Shown here piece by piece: positions 22,220 to 32,600 of a DNA stretch of 64,000 bases (positions are counted from its first letter, which is position 1; each line of letters opens with the position of its first letter). The notes under the pieces are model-generated. The model ran no database searches. It had not been told where the DNA came from and was given only the letters and a program-made list of their open reading frames with translations. A program made the translations under genes and the position numbers. Where the stretch lies: assembly GCA_037447655.1 (NCBI GenBank), contig JBBHKE010002089.1, positions 62,001-126,000 of the forward strand, written 5' to 3'. The stretch is from Zygnema cylindricum (taxonomy: Eukaryota > Streptophyta > Zygnematophyceae > Zygnematales > Zygnemataceae).

Positions 22220-22418
22220 AAATAAATAAATAAACCCTAGTATAAAATTCCCGTAAACCTCAGGATAGCCAAGGTAGCCATGGCTCTAGCTTCCTCTCCA
22301 ATTTCTCAGTGACTGCGACAAGTTTGAGAGTTGGAGAGAGAAGTTAGAGATAGACTGCCTCGACTTCTATATTTCTTTTCAGACCTAGAAAATACTAATA
22401 AAACCATTAGTTTCTACA

Positions 22419-22849
22419 ATGGCACCGAATCTGGATATGACATGTGTCGACATTTAGGTCATGTCGTACAATGTCCGTACTAAAAGTACACCGGCAACTG
22501 TACTTTTGCGTACGAAACTGCAATCTGATTGGTTCCGTACATCAATAGATAGAGTCTGTGAGAGAGATAGGACTTAGAAAAATTAGGAGATAGGACCCTC
22601 TCTCCCAGAGAGCTTCTGTACAAAAGGTCAACTTTGACCCTCCATAACTTACAGTTCAGGGGAGCAAACTCAGAGATTCTTTTTGCTATCGACTTAAGGG
22701 AGTCTTGCCTTCACAACGGTGCCGGTGGTCAGGGTTTTTGTCTGCCAAGGTGGCAGTTATTTTTGCTGAAACACAAAGGGGTCAAGATTATCCTAGAGGC
22801 TTTTTATAAGATGTCTACTCTGAGGACTTATGGAGGTCTCAGAATTTCA
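22419..22849 (+). repeat. 5' LTR of B1, second part
   Basis: It resumes at ATGGCACCGAATC and ends at AGAATTTCA (22849). It contains the GTAC cluster, the W-box pair GGTCAACTTTGACC and stem-loops at 22653-22666, 22691-22704 and 22742-22756. Confidence 0.9.
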
Positions 22850-23850
22850 GGTTATGGGCCCACCCTCTAGGGTACCAATCTTTAATGGAACATGCTTCAT
22901 ATATTGGGAAAGTATGATGATAGGAGCTCTATACGAAAAAAGGTTTTGGGGGATAGTTAGTGGACGGTTGGGGCGTCCATCAAGTCTTGGAATTCCTCCA
23001 GGGTTTGGAGGAACTAGATTCACCAGGAAAGAGGATCCACCTTCAACGGAGGAAACAAAAGAAGGAGAGGTGGTGGACAAAGGAAAGGAGAAGGAGACGA
23101 CCACACCAATAGCAACTGGTTCGACATTCATGTCACCTATTCCGAGGAATGAGGAGAATGATACTGAAACGTGGGACTTCAACAATATGGCGGCAAAGCA
23201 CTTCATCCTACGCCATCTCACTCAAGGACTTGCTTGTCCTCATTTGCAGGTAGAAAGGGCATCCGATCTTTGGATGGCTCTCATAGAGATGTACCGAAGT
23301 GGTACGATTCAGCAACAACAGTTGGCAGATCAAAAAGTTAAGGAGTATGTATACAAAGGGGGAAATATGTTGGATTTTTGCAATGAACTTGCTACACTCT
23401 TCATGGAGCTAGAGAGTGCGGGAAAATATTTTAGTGAAAAAGAAAAGGTTAACTGCTTACTGATGAAGTTACCTGATGAGTTCGTGAACATAGTTTACCG
23501 TGTGCAGGACTTGCTTGACTCAAGGTGGATATGGAACTCAGTGGTAGGGATGATTCTCGTTCAAGAGAATACAATTGAGATCCGAAGGGGAGGAAAGAGT
23601 GGCCAAGCCTTGGCAACAGCGACTGATTGGAGGAACAGGGATTCCTGAAAACCGGTTGGAAACTATGGGGGTAGGGAGCAGAAAAAACAGGCCGACGAGT
23701 TCGAACCAAGGGCTCCCAAAGGTTTATGTCATTTTTATAAGAAACCGAGCACTATATGGCAGAGTGCACTAAGCTAACCGAGCTTCGGTTAAAGGAGGGG
23801 CAGACCAGTGGTACCCTGAGAGGAAAAAAAAGACCCTTGTCACACAGGTA
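22830..23850 (+). pseudogene. gag: B1 gag, broken late
   Basis: It starts at ATG 22830 (20 nt before the LTR end) and is open to a TGA at 23646. It shows MEVSEFQVMGPPSRVPIFNG, the acidic linker, capsid core QQQQLADQKVKEYVYKGG and LMMKLPDEFVNIVYRVQDL. Beyond the stop the nucleocapsid reads CHFYKKP and then carries the same 1-nt deletion (CCGAGCAC) as B2, so the zinc knuckle is lost. Confidence 0.9.
22850..22864 (+). other. Primer-binding site of B1
   Basis: Perfect GGTTATGGGCCCACC next to LTR end TTTCA. It reads in frame as the V-M-G-P-P part of Gag. Confidence 0.9.
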
Positions 23851-23856
23851 CTTGAG

Positions 23857-25665
23857 GTGGAATCCGAGGACGAGGACGATGAGCTCCTTTTGGATAAGGA
23901 GTTGGAGGCGAAAAATGAGGTCGAAATTCCACGAAGGCAGAAATGTGCTTACGGTGGATTGAAAGGTGAAGCAGGCTGGATTGTAGATTCAGGTGCCTCC
24001 ATGCTCATGTGTAAGGATAGACACCTGTTCACTAAGATAAGAAAGATTCCCACCGTAGAGATAGAGTACGGGGATGGGAGGATAGTCACCACTACTCTTT
24101 TAGGATCGGTAGATCTGAAAGTGTTAGTAAAAGGAAAGACATCCATATTAACATTCTCCGATGTATTGTTTATTCCGGAGCTGAACAAAAATCTTATCTC
24201 TACATTAGTATTAGATGATAAGGGTTTTTTCACTAGCACTAGGAAAGGAGTCTTTACTGCTAGTTTTGAGGAGGATGTCTATTTCATTGCTGAGAAAGGT
24301 AGCCATGGGATGTTTAGGCTGATCTTAAGTAATGAAAAGAAGAAACTTTATTATGCCGATGTTCATGATATTATGATGTGGCATAAGAGGCTTGGGCATG
24401 TGAATCTAGATAAGTTAAGAGAGATGAAAAAGATGGGAGTGGTGGAAGGGATTCAGTTCAGTGAAAGTGATGATATAAGTGATTGTAGTGGATGTGCTCA
24501 AGGTAAAGCACACAGATTACCCTTTCCTAAATCAGCCACCTATAAGGGAGAAAAAATTCTAGATCTAGTACACACAGATATTTGGGGACCGGCTAAAGTG
24601 CCCTCACCGAGGGGGAAGAGATTTATGATGACTATTACTGATGATTGGTCTCGTTATTCCCTGGTATGTTTTTTGAAAAACAAGTCCGAAGCTGAGGATT
24701 GTTTTAGACAATACAAAGCATGGAGCGAAAAAATCCATGAAACTCCAATCAAGAGAGTAAGGAGTGACAATGGTGGAGAGTATACTTCTAACCAGTTTGA
24801 GGATTTTCTGAGGGAAGATGGGGTTCAACACCAAAAGACAGTTCCAGAAAATCCGGAAAAGATTGGGGTAGCTGAAAGGTTAAATAGAACACTAAGTGAT
24901 AGTGCTAGAAGTATGTTGTCACATAAAAAGATAGGAAAAAGGTTTTGGGCAAAAGCAATGAACTGTGCTAATTACCTCAAAAATAGAGTTCTTACTTCAG
25001 CTATATAAGATCAAACACCTTATGAGAGATGGACAGGCCGGAAACCAGACATATCTCACTTAAAGGTTTTCGGCAGTCAAGTATTCAGTCTAGATACAGA
25101 TCGGTCTAATTGGAAGCTAGATCCTAAAAGAAAACCAGGATACTTATTAGGATATGGTAAGGATGTTAACGGGTAAAAGGTTTATGATCTAACAAGGGAA
25201 GATATAATCTTAGTAAAGCATCTAGTAGTTATGGATGAAGGAAAGTCTGTGGATCCCTTCAAGTATACAAAGTCAGTAAAAATCAGATTTGAGTCAGAAA
25301 ATTCTGATGACTTTGAGCTTCTTAACTATCCAGGTTTTAGAGACGATGACATTCTTGCAGGTACAAATCAGACCGAAAAGGACTCGGCTGTGGAAACTCC
25401 AGTGACAACTCTACCCGAAGCGGAAGACGTGGTGGAAATTGATTCGGAATCAAGGGATAGGGGAGAAGCCGAGTTTGTTTGAAAGAATCCACGAGAACCA
25501 TCTATTCCGGCCTCACATTTTGAGGGGGGGAGGAGAAGTAGCAAAAGACTGCAAGAAAAACAGGTTAATAACAAGGTAACTAAACTATCTCATCAAGATG
25601 AACCTCAAACTTATGGAGAGGCGATGACTTGACTAGAAAGAAACCGATGGAAGACAGCCATCAAT
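23857..25665 (+). pseudogene. pol: B1 protease and integrase
   Basis: Protease DSGAS is present, followed by MLMCKD (other copies MHMCKD). The pre-integrase zinc region CSGCAQGKAH and integrase D (HTDIWGP), D (SDNGGEY) and E (GVAER) are present. It is open from 23857 to a TAA at 25006. Further stops: a TAA after KDVNG (about 25174), a TGA at 25480 and a TGA near 25630. The first and second of these last three are also in B3. Confidence 0.9.
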
Positions 25666-25671
25666 GAGGAG

Positions 25672-27186
25672 ATGGCTTCAATCATGGCAGCCGATACTTG
25701 GGAGCTGGTGGACTTTCCACCTAACCGAAAACCAATCGGTTGTAAGTGGGTTTTCAAATTGAAACTGAACCCATTTAACACAATCGAGCGCTACAAGACC
25801 CGACTAGTGGCAAAGGGATTTACACAAAAGGAAGGAATTGACTACGAGGAAACCTTTGCCCCGGTGGTCAAATTTCCCTCCGTCCGCATACTTCTCAGTT
25901 TAGCAGCGGCGGAAGACATGGAAGTGCACCAGATGGACATCAAAACAGCCTATTTGCAAGGAGAATTGGAAGAGGAGGTCTTCATGCGACAACCCGAAGG
26001 TTTTGTGGAGGAAGGAGAGGAGAGTAAGGTATGCCGGGTGATTAAATCTCTTTATGGTTTGAAAAAGTCGCCTCGACAGTGGAAAAAGAAGCTTGATGAG
26101 TTTCTTACTAGTTTGGGATATATCCGGATTAGCTCAGATCACTCAATCTATGTTTTCGAAGATAAGGAAGGTTTTATATTTATTGCAATTTGTGTTGATG
26201 ATTTGCTTGTTTTAAGTAAATCAATGGAAAAAATTAACAAACTGAAAACCGATCTTAAGGGGAGATTTGTAATGAAGGATATGGGAGAAGCAAGACATAT
26301 TTTGGGAATTCAAGTAGAGAGAGACCGAAAAAGGAAAATTATAAAACTGACTCAAAAGGAAGCAATAGGGAACATGCTTGAAAAATTTCAAATAGATAAA
26401 GCTAATAGTTGTACAACTCCAATGGAGTTGAAGAAGGGAAGTGAGGGGAGTGAGGAAGAAGGAGTCATAGTCTTAGACGAGGAATTATCTCCTGATGAAC
26501 AGAAGTTCATGCAGACTTTTCCTTACAGTCAAGTAGTGGGAAGTCTAATATATTTTATGAATTGTACCCGGCCGGATTTAGCTGCAGCTGTAGGAGTGCT
26601 GAGTAGAAGTCTAAATGCTCCCACTAAGAGGGATTGGGAGGCAGCTAAGAGAGTCCTTAGATACTTGATAGGAACTAGGGATCTATGGTTGCATTTGGGT
26701 GGGGAGAATACTGACATCACTACTTGGAGTGATGCCAGTTATGGTGATGCTCGAATGAGGAGATGTACTTCTAGATATGTATTATATGTGGGTGATGGGG
26801 CTTGCTGTTGGAGTAGCAAACAATAAAAAGTTATTGCTCAGTCCACCATGGAGGCTGAGTATATGGCCTCTTGCTCTGCTGTAAAAGAATTTATGTGGGT
26901 CAAGTCTTTGCTTGGTGAGCTTGGTCACCTTAAGAGTGGTGTGCAGAAAATATTTTGTGATAATCAGGCTGCAATTGCTATTTCTGCCAATCCTAAACAT
27001 CATTTTAAAGCCAAACATATGGAAATTAGAATCAGCTTTGTTAGAGAGAAAGTAGAAAATAAAATAATCAGTTTAGAGTACCGACCAGATAGTGAGATGG
27101 TAGCAGATATGATGACCAAACATGTGCCTTCCCCTAAGCTAATTTTTTGTAGGGAGAAGTGTGGTTTAAAAATAAAGATTGACTAA
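25672..27186 (+). pseudogene. pol: B1 reverse transcriptase and RNase H
   Basis: Open from 25672 to a TAA at 26824, then again to the natural stop at 27184. Motifs: WELVDFPPNRKPIGCKWVFKLK, FAPVVKFPSVR, QMDIKTAYLQGELEEEVFMRQ, SLYGLKKSPRQW, active site CVDD (26191-26202) instead of YVDD, then RNase H TMEAEYMAS, DNQAAIAISA, HMEIRISFVREKV. The Tyr-to-Cys change next to the catalytic Asp pair would probably impair polymerisation. Confidence 0.9.
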
Positions 27187-27190
27187 AAAA

Positions 27191-27199
27191 TAAGGGGAG
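27191..27199 (+). other. Polypurine tract of B1
   Basis: TAAGGGGAG directly before the LTR start TGTAGAAATT. Confidence 0.8.
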
Positions 27200-28235
27200 T
27201 GTAGAAATTAATGGTTTTAAAGTAATTTCTAGGTCTAAATTGAAATAAAGAAGCCGAGGCAGTCTACCTCTAACTTCTCTCTCCAACTCTCAAACTTGTC
27301 GCAGTCACTGAGAAATTGGAGAGGAAGCTACCTAGGCTATCCTCAGGTTTACGGGAAATTTATATTAGATAGGGGATTACTTACTAAAAGGTATGTGTCG
27401 GCCACAGGATTTGATCCTAGTACCTGGCGGCCGACAGACAGCAGATAGCCGGTAGCCTTAGCAGTTAAGTCTAGAAGTAGTCTTACGAATTATATAGTAC
27501 GATAGTTAATTAAACATTAATTTGTAGGATAAACCATTTAACTATAATTGTTAAACGGGAAACATAGATCTGGTAGTATGAAAGTACGAATTGCGTTATA
27601 GATAAGAAATCAATACCGCGCATTAATTTCTTAAGCAAAACAAATACCGCGCAGGTATTTATTAGAATTACGATCAAATGCGAGTTTAATCGGACGGCCA
27701 GAATATCCGCCGAGATCGCGGAAGAAGAATTCGGCGGTTTGTGGGCATCGCCACATCGGATGACTTGTGGCAATGTTACATTGGAGCGAGGCATCTCCGA
27801 GAATTAAAGGAGCGAATTCGGACATACCACGTGTGGACATTTAGGCCATGTCGTACAATGTTCGTACATAAAGTACACCGGTAGCTGTACTTTTGCGTAC
27901 GGAACTGTCACCTGATTGGTTCCGTACATCAGTAAATAGAGTCTGTGAGAGAGACAGGACTTAGAAAAATTAGAAGATAGGACCCTCTCTCCCAGAGAGC
28001 TTCTGTACAAAAGGTCAACTTTGACCCTTCATAACTTACTGCTCGAGGAGCAAATTCAGAGATTCTTTTTGCTATCGACTCAGGGGAGTCTTGCCTTCAC
28101 ACGGATGCAGGTGGTTAGAGTTTTTGTCTGCCAGGGTGGCAGTTGCTTTTGCTGAAACACAAAGGGGTCAGGATTATCCTAGAGGCTTCGTGGAAGCTGT
28201 CCACTCTGAGGACTTATGGAGGTCTTTGAGTTTCA
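27200..28235 (+). repeat. 3' LTR of B1
   Basis: 1036 bp, TGTAGAAATTAATGG to TTGAGTTTCA. After 28235 the sequence is non-copia. The LTR therefore includes the Gag codons MEVFEFQ-like at its end (ATG at 28216). It lacks about 12 bp (AGAGCCATGGCT) present in other B LTRs near 27330. Confidence 0.92.
27386..27474 (-). promoter_or_regulatory. tRNA-like module in B1 3' LTR
   Basis: Minus strand: ACTTAACTGCTAAGGCTACC, B-box-like AGGATCAAATCCT, then TTTT at 27386-27389. Confidence 0.57.
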
Positions 28236-29423
28236 GGCATCGACTGCTCCGACAAAGGTAACACCGGAGCTCATCATACATTAGCTAATTCAACAATTGG
28301 CCGCAATGGGAGTAGGTTGATCTCCGCTTGGGATCTTTTTCACGGCTTGCTCCTCTCACGCCAGCAGAACGACTTCAAAAATAAAAACAAGAATTGTTAT
28401 AGAAGCTCGCGGAGCTTAAACTTCAAAGCATAGCGGGTGCTAATGATGATGACTTATAGGGCTTGGATTTGGAACACCCAAATCACCACCATGCCCGAAC
28501 CTTCCTGTCTGGAGCTTAGACTATTGGGGTGGGAGACAGCCGACGCCAACTCCACAATTCCACCTCGATGTAATGACAAGACAAGCAAAATATGGGTCAG
28601 AGGCGTCACAACCGAAAAGCTACCGGTCCTTTATCATTTACTCCCAGGGCAGTAATACTGAACAGCAACATCGGCCTTGGAATCAAACTTAATCACCTAC
28701 CCTCTCTTCCTTCTAAACAAAATTGCCTCCTAGTTTTGAAAACTACCAAAATAAATAAAAAAAGCAAAAGAAAGAGTCACTCGAACAAGACAAAAAGAGA
28801 ATCAAGACTAGTTTGAGAGATACATGGCAGAACGCACAGAGAATGACACTCCCCAATCACCTCCAATAGCAGATTTCGGATCCGAAAATGAGAATGAACG
28901 ACAATATCAGGATATGCAAGAACCGAATTCATCCCAACCTTCACCGAAGGATACACTCCCTTCCTCCAAACCCGTTTTCATGCTAGTCCACCACCTCATG
29001 CCATACGCCCTCACATACGTGAAGAATCTTGCATCCTCCCACAACCTGCCCAAGACATCCTCAATCAAGCATTAGGAGAGGAGATCCACTCTGGAAAAAA
29101 GGGGGTCAAGAGGATAACTCCGTGGGCCGAAGTCTTTTTGTCCACCGAGCGAAAAACTCCTATTGTGGATAGGGATTACAAAGCCTTATCAGTGGCTCTT
29201 ATACTGAACCCAACCGGCAACTTCAATCTCAACAGGTACGGGAGATACTAGGACGTTGTGGTCGACACCGGGGCGCTCCCCAACCTCATCACTACCTTTG
29301 CTTTGCAGAAAATGCTCGAAGAACTCCGGCCCAAAATCTGCCAAAACAATATCTGCTTAAGCATTGTAAGCAGTGACAGTCACCCAATCCATGGAATAAT
29401 TAAGGCCATGAAAATCAAGTTTT
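28236..29423 (+). pseudogene. Gypsy-like leader, gag and protease fragment
   Basis: After 0.6 kb of leader (with TACTGAACAGCAAC at about 28653), an ORF opens at 28824 (MAERTENDTPQSPPIADF...SKPVFMLVHHLMPYALTYVKNL) to 29072. Coding continues in another frame with ERKTPIVDRDYKALSVALILN and the retropepsin active site VVVDTGALPNLI (DTG at 29264-29272), ending at GIIKAMKIKF, where the B3 LTR starts. It is the same family as 13594-14560, but here the DTG is intact. RT is not present. Confidence 0.65.
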
Positions 29424-30479
29424 TGAAACTCTGAGACCTCCATAAGTCCTCAGATTGGAGAGCTTCCAAAAAGCCTCTAGGATAACTCTAACCCCTTTGT
29501 GTTTTTGCAAGATTAACTGCCACCCGGGAAGAAAAAAAAATCTGACAAACTTCTACCCTCTGAAAGAAATACTCCCTTGAGTCGATAGCAAAAGGAATCT
29601 CTGAATTTGCTCCCCTAAGCAGTAAGTTATGGAGGGTCAAATGTGACCTTTTGAACAGAAGCTCTCTAGGAGAGAGGGTACTATCTCCTAATTTTTTTAA
29701 GTCCTATCTCTCTCATAGACTCTATCTAGTGATGTACGGAGCCAATCAGATTACAGTTCCGTACACAAAAGTAAAGTTGCCGGTGTACTTTCTATACGGA
29801 CAATGTACGATATGGCCTAAATGTCGACACGTGGTATGTTCGGATTCACTCCCTTAATCCTCGGAGATACCGCGATCCAATGTCATTCCGACACGTGTCA
29901 TCCGATGTGACGATGACCACAAACCGCCGAAATCCTCTTCCACGATTTCGGCGTTATTTCCGGCCGTCCGATTAAATTCACATTTAATCGTAGCCGTAAT
30001 AAATACATGTGCAATATACGTTTCATTAAAGAAATAAATAAGCGGTATTGGTTTCTTATCCGTACCGTAATTCATACTTTTATATTAATGGATCTATGTA
30101 TTCCGTAAACAGTTATAGTTAAATGAATTACCCTACCCGATAATGTTTAATTAATTGACAAACACTATAATTTGTAACACTAGTCTCAAGCTTAACGGCT
30201 AAGGCTACCGGCTACCGGAAGTCTGCCGGCGAGTAGGTACCTGGATCAAATCTTGTAGCCGGCACATACCTTTCAGTAAATAAACCCCTTACTAATATAT
30301 ATTTCCCGTAAACCTTTGGATAGCCTAGGTAGCCATGGCTCTAGCTCCCTCTCCAATTTCTGAGTGACTGCGACAAGTTTGAGAGTTGGAGAGAGAAGTT
30401 AGAGGTAGACTGCCTCGGCTTCTTTGTATATTTCTATTTAGACCTAGAAAATACATAAAATGGACCATTAATTTCTACA
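29424..30479 (-). repeat. 3' LTR of B3
   Basis: 1056 bp, TGTAGAAATTAATGG (30479) to GAGTTTCA (29424). Stem-loop 1 has a G-U pair version (TGCTT-AGGG-GAGCA). Confidence 0.9.
30181..30273 (+). promoter_or_regulatory. tRNA-like module in B3 3' LTR
   Basis: Plus strand: AGCTTAACGGCTAAGGCTACC, B-box-like CTGGATCAAATCTT. The terminator tract is reduced to TTT in this copy. Confidence 0.52.
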
Positions 30480-32600
30480 CTCCCCTTATTTTCTAGTCAA
30501 TCTTTAATTTCAGACCACACATCTCCCTGCAGAAAATTAGCTTAATGGAAGGCACAAGTTTGGTCATCATATCTGCTACCATCTCACTATCAGGTCAGTA
30601 CTCTAAACTGATTATTTTGTTTTCTAATTTCTCTCTAACAAAGCTGAGTCTGATGTCCATGTGTTTGGCTTTAAAATGATGTTTAGGATTGGCAGAAATA
30701 GCGATTGCTACCTGATTATCACAAAAAAAAATTGTGCACACCACTCTTAAGGTGACCAAGCTCACGAAGCAAAGACTTGACCCACATCAATTCTTTTACA
30801 GCAGAGCAAGAGGCCATATACTCAGCCTCCATGGTGGACTGCGCAATAACCTTTTGCTATTTGCTACTCCAACAGCAAGCCCCATCACCCACATATAATA
30901 CATATCCAAAAGTGCATCTCCTCATCGGAGCATCACCATAACTGGAATCACTCCAAGTAGTGATGTCAGTATTCTCCCCACCCAAATGCAACCATAGATC
31001 CCTAGTTCCTATCAAGTATCTAAGGACTCTCTTAGCTGCCTCCCAATCCCTCTTAGTGGGAGCATTTAGACTTCTACTCAGCACTCCTACAGCTGCAGCT
31101 AAATCCGGCCGGGTACAATTCATAAAATAGATTAGACTTCCCACTACTTGCCTGTAAGGAATAGTCTGCATGAACTTCTTTTCTTCAGGAGATAATTCCT
31201 CGTCTAAGACTATGACTCCTTCCTCACTCCCCTCACTTCCCTTCTTCAACTCCATTGGAGTTGTACAACTATTAACGTTATCCATTTGAAATTTTTCAAG
31301 CATGTTCCCTATTGCTTCTTTTTGAGTTAATCTTATAATCTTTCTTTTTCGGTCTCTCTCTACTTGAATTCCCAAATTATATTTTGCTTCCCCCATATCC
31401 TTAATTTCAAATCTCCCCTTAAGATTGGTTTTCAGTTTGTTAATTTTTTCCATTGATTTACTTAAAATAAGCAAATCATCAACATAAAATGCAATAAATA
31501 TAAAACCTTCCTCATCTTCGAAAACATAGATTGAGTAATCTGAGCTGATCCGGATATATCCTAGACTGGTAAGAAACTCATCAAGCTTCTTATTCCATTG
31601 TCGTGGCGCGTGTTTTAAACCATAAAGAGATTTAATCAGCCGGCATACCTTACTCTCCTCTTCTTCCTCCACAAACCCTTCGGGTTGTCGCATGAAGATC
31701 TCCTCTTCCAATTCTCCATGCAAAAAGGCTGTCATGATGTCCATCTGGTGCACTTCCATGTCTTCCGCTGCTGCTAGGCTGAGAAGTATGCGGACAAAGG
31801 GAAATCTGACCACCGGCGCAAAGGTTTCCTCGTAGTCAATTCCCTCCTTTTGTGTAAATCCCTTTGCCACTAGTCGGGCCTTCTAGCGCTCAATTGCGAT
31901 ATCTAGGTTCAGTTTAAATTTGAAAACCCACTTATAACCGATTAGTTTTCGGTTAGGTGGACAATCCACCAGCTCCCAAGTTTCGGCTGCCATAATTGAG
32001 GCCATCTCCTCATTGATGGCTGTCTTCCACCGATTTCTTTCTGGACACGTCATCGTCTCTCCATAAGTTTGAGGTTCATCTTCATGAGATAGTTTAGTTT
32101 CCTTGTTATTAACCTAGTTTTCTTGCAGTCGTTTGCTACTTCTCCTTCCCCCCTCAAAATCTGAGGCCGGAATAGATGGTTCTCGTGGATTCTTTCAAAC
32201 AAACTCGGCTTCTCCCCTATCCCTTGATTCCGAATCAATTTCCACCACGTCTTCCGCTTCGGGTAGAGTTGTCACTGGAGTTTCCACAGCCGAGTCCTTT
32301 TCGGTCTGATTTGTACCTGCAAGAATGACATCGTCTCTAAAACCAAGATAGTTAGAAAGCTCAAAGTCATCAGAAATTTCTGACTCAAATCTGATTTTTA
32401 CTGACTTTGTATACTTGAAGGGATCCACAAACTTTCCTTCATCCATAACTACTAGATGCTTTACTAAGATTATATCTTCCCTTGTTAGATCATAAACCTT
32501 TTACCCATTAACATCCTTACCATATCCTAATAAGTATCCTGGTTTTCTTTTAGGATCTAGCTTCCAATTAGACCGATCTGTATCTAGACTGAATACTTGA
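30480..32600 (-). pseudogene. pol: B3 reverse transcriptase and RNase H
   Basis: The largest open piece is 30857-31870 (337 codons): AKGFTQKEGIDYEETFAPVVRF, MDIMTAFLHGELEEEIFMRQ, SLYGLKHAPRQW, active site YVDD (31475-31486), LGIQVERDRKR, then RNase H to SSK and a TAG. RNase H continues with frameshifts to the polypurine tract at 30480-30489. Upstream, the hinge (32195-32446) carries the same TGA after EAEFV as B1. Confidence 0.9.

Larger units (their letters stand above)
18704..22418 (-). mobile_element. Copia element B2 inserted in the B1 LTR, one-ended, with inverted tail
   Basis: It reads leftward from a complete 5' LTR (end TACA at 22418) through gag, protease and integrase to 18918. There the strand switches and a 0.2-kb RT piece in plus orientation (18704-18917) fills the gap to the target LTR. 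There is no RT remainder, RNase H, polypurine tract or 3' LTR. The left junction has a 3-bp microhomology (GAT) and the target lost 1 bp with no duplication, which suggests end-joining on that side. Confidence 0.85.
21371..22418 (-). repeat. 5' LTR of B2
   Basis: 1048 bp, TGTAGAAACTAATGG (at 22418) to AAGTTTCA (21371). It holds the tRNA-like module, a 9-bp perfect inverted repeat (21961-21984), GTAC motifs around 21640-21760, and four leader stem-loops at 21554-21567, 21516-21529, 21496-21511 and 21464-21478. Confidence 0.92.
18087..28235 (+). mobile_element. Copia element B1, family B, split by B2
   Basis: 5' LTR (18087-18703 and 22419-22849), primer site, gag, protease, integrase, RT, RNase H, polypurine tract and 3' LTR (27200-28235). 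Element B2 interrupts the 5' LTR. The flanking 5-mers (CGCCC left, GGCAT right) are not a duplication, so the ends are not from one simple insertion or have changed since. Several stops make it non-coding today. Confidence 0.9.
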
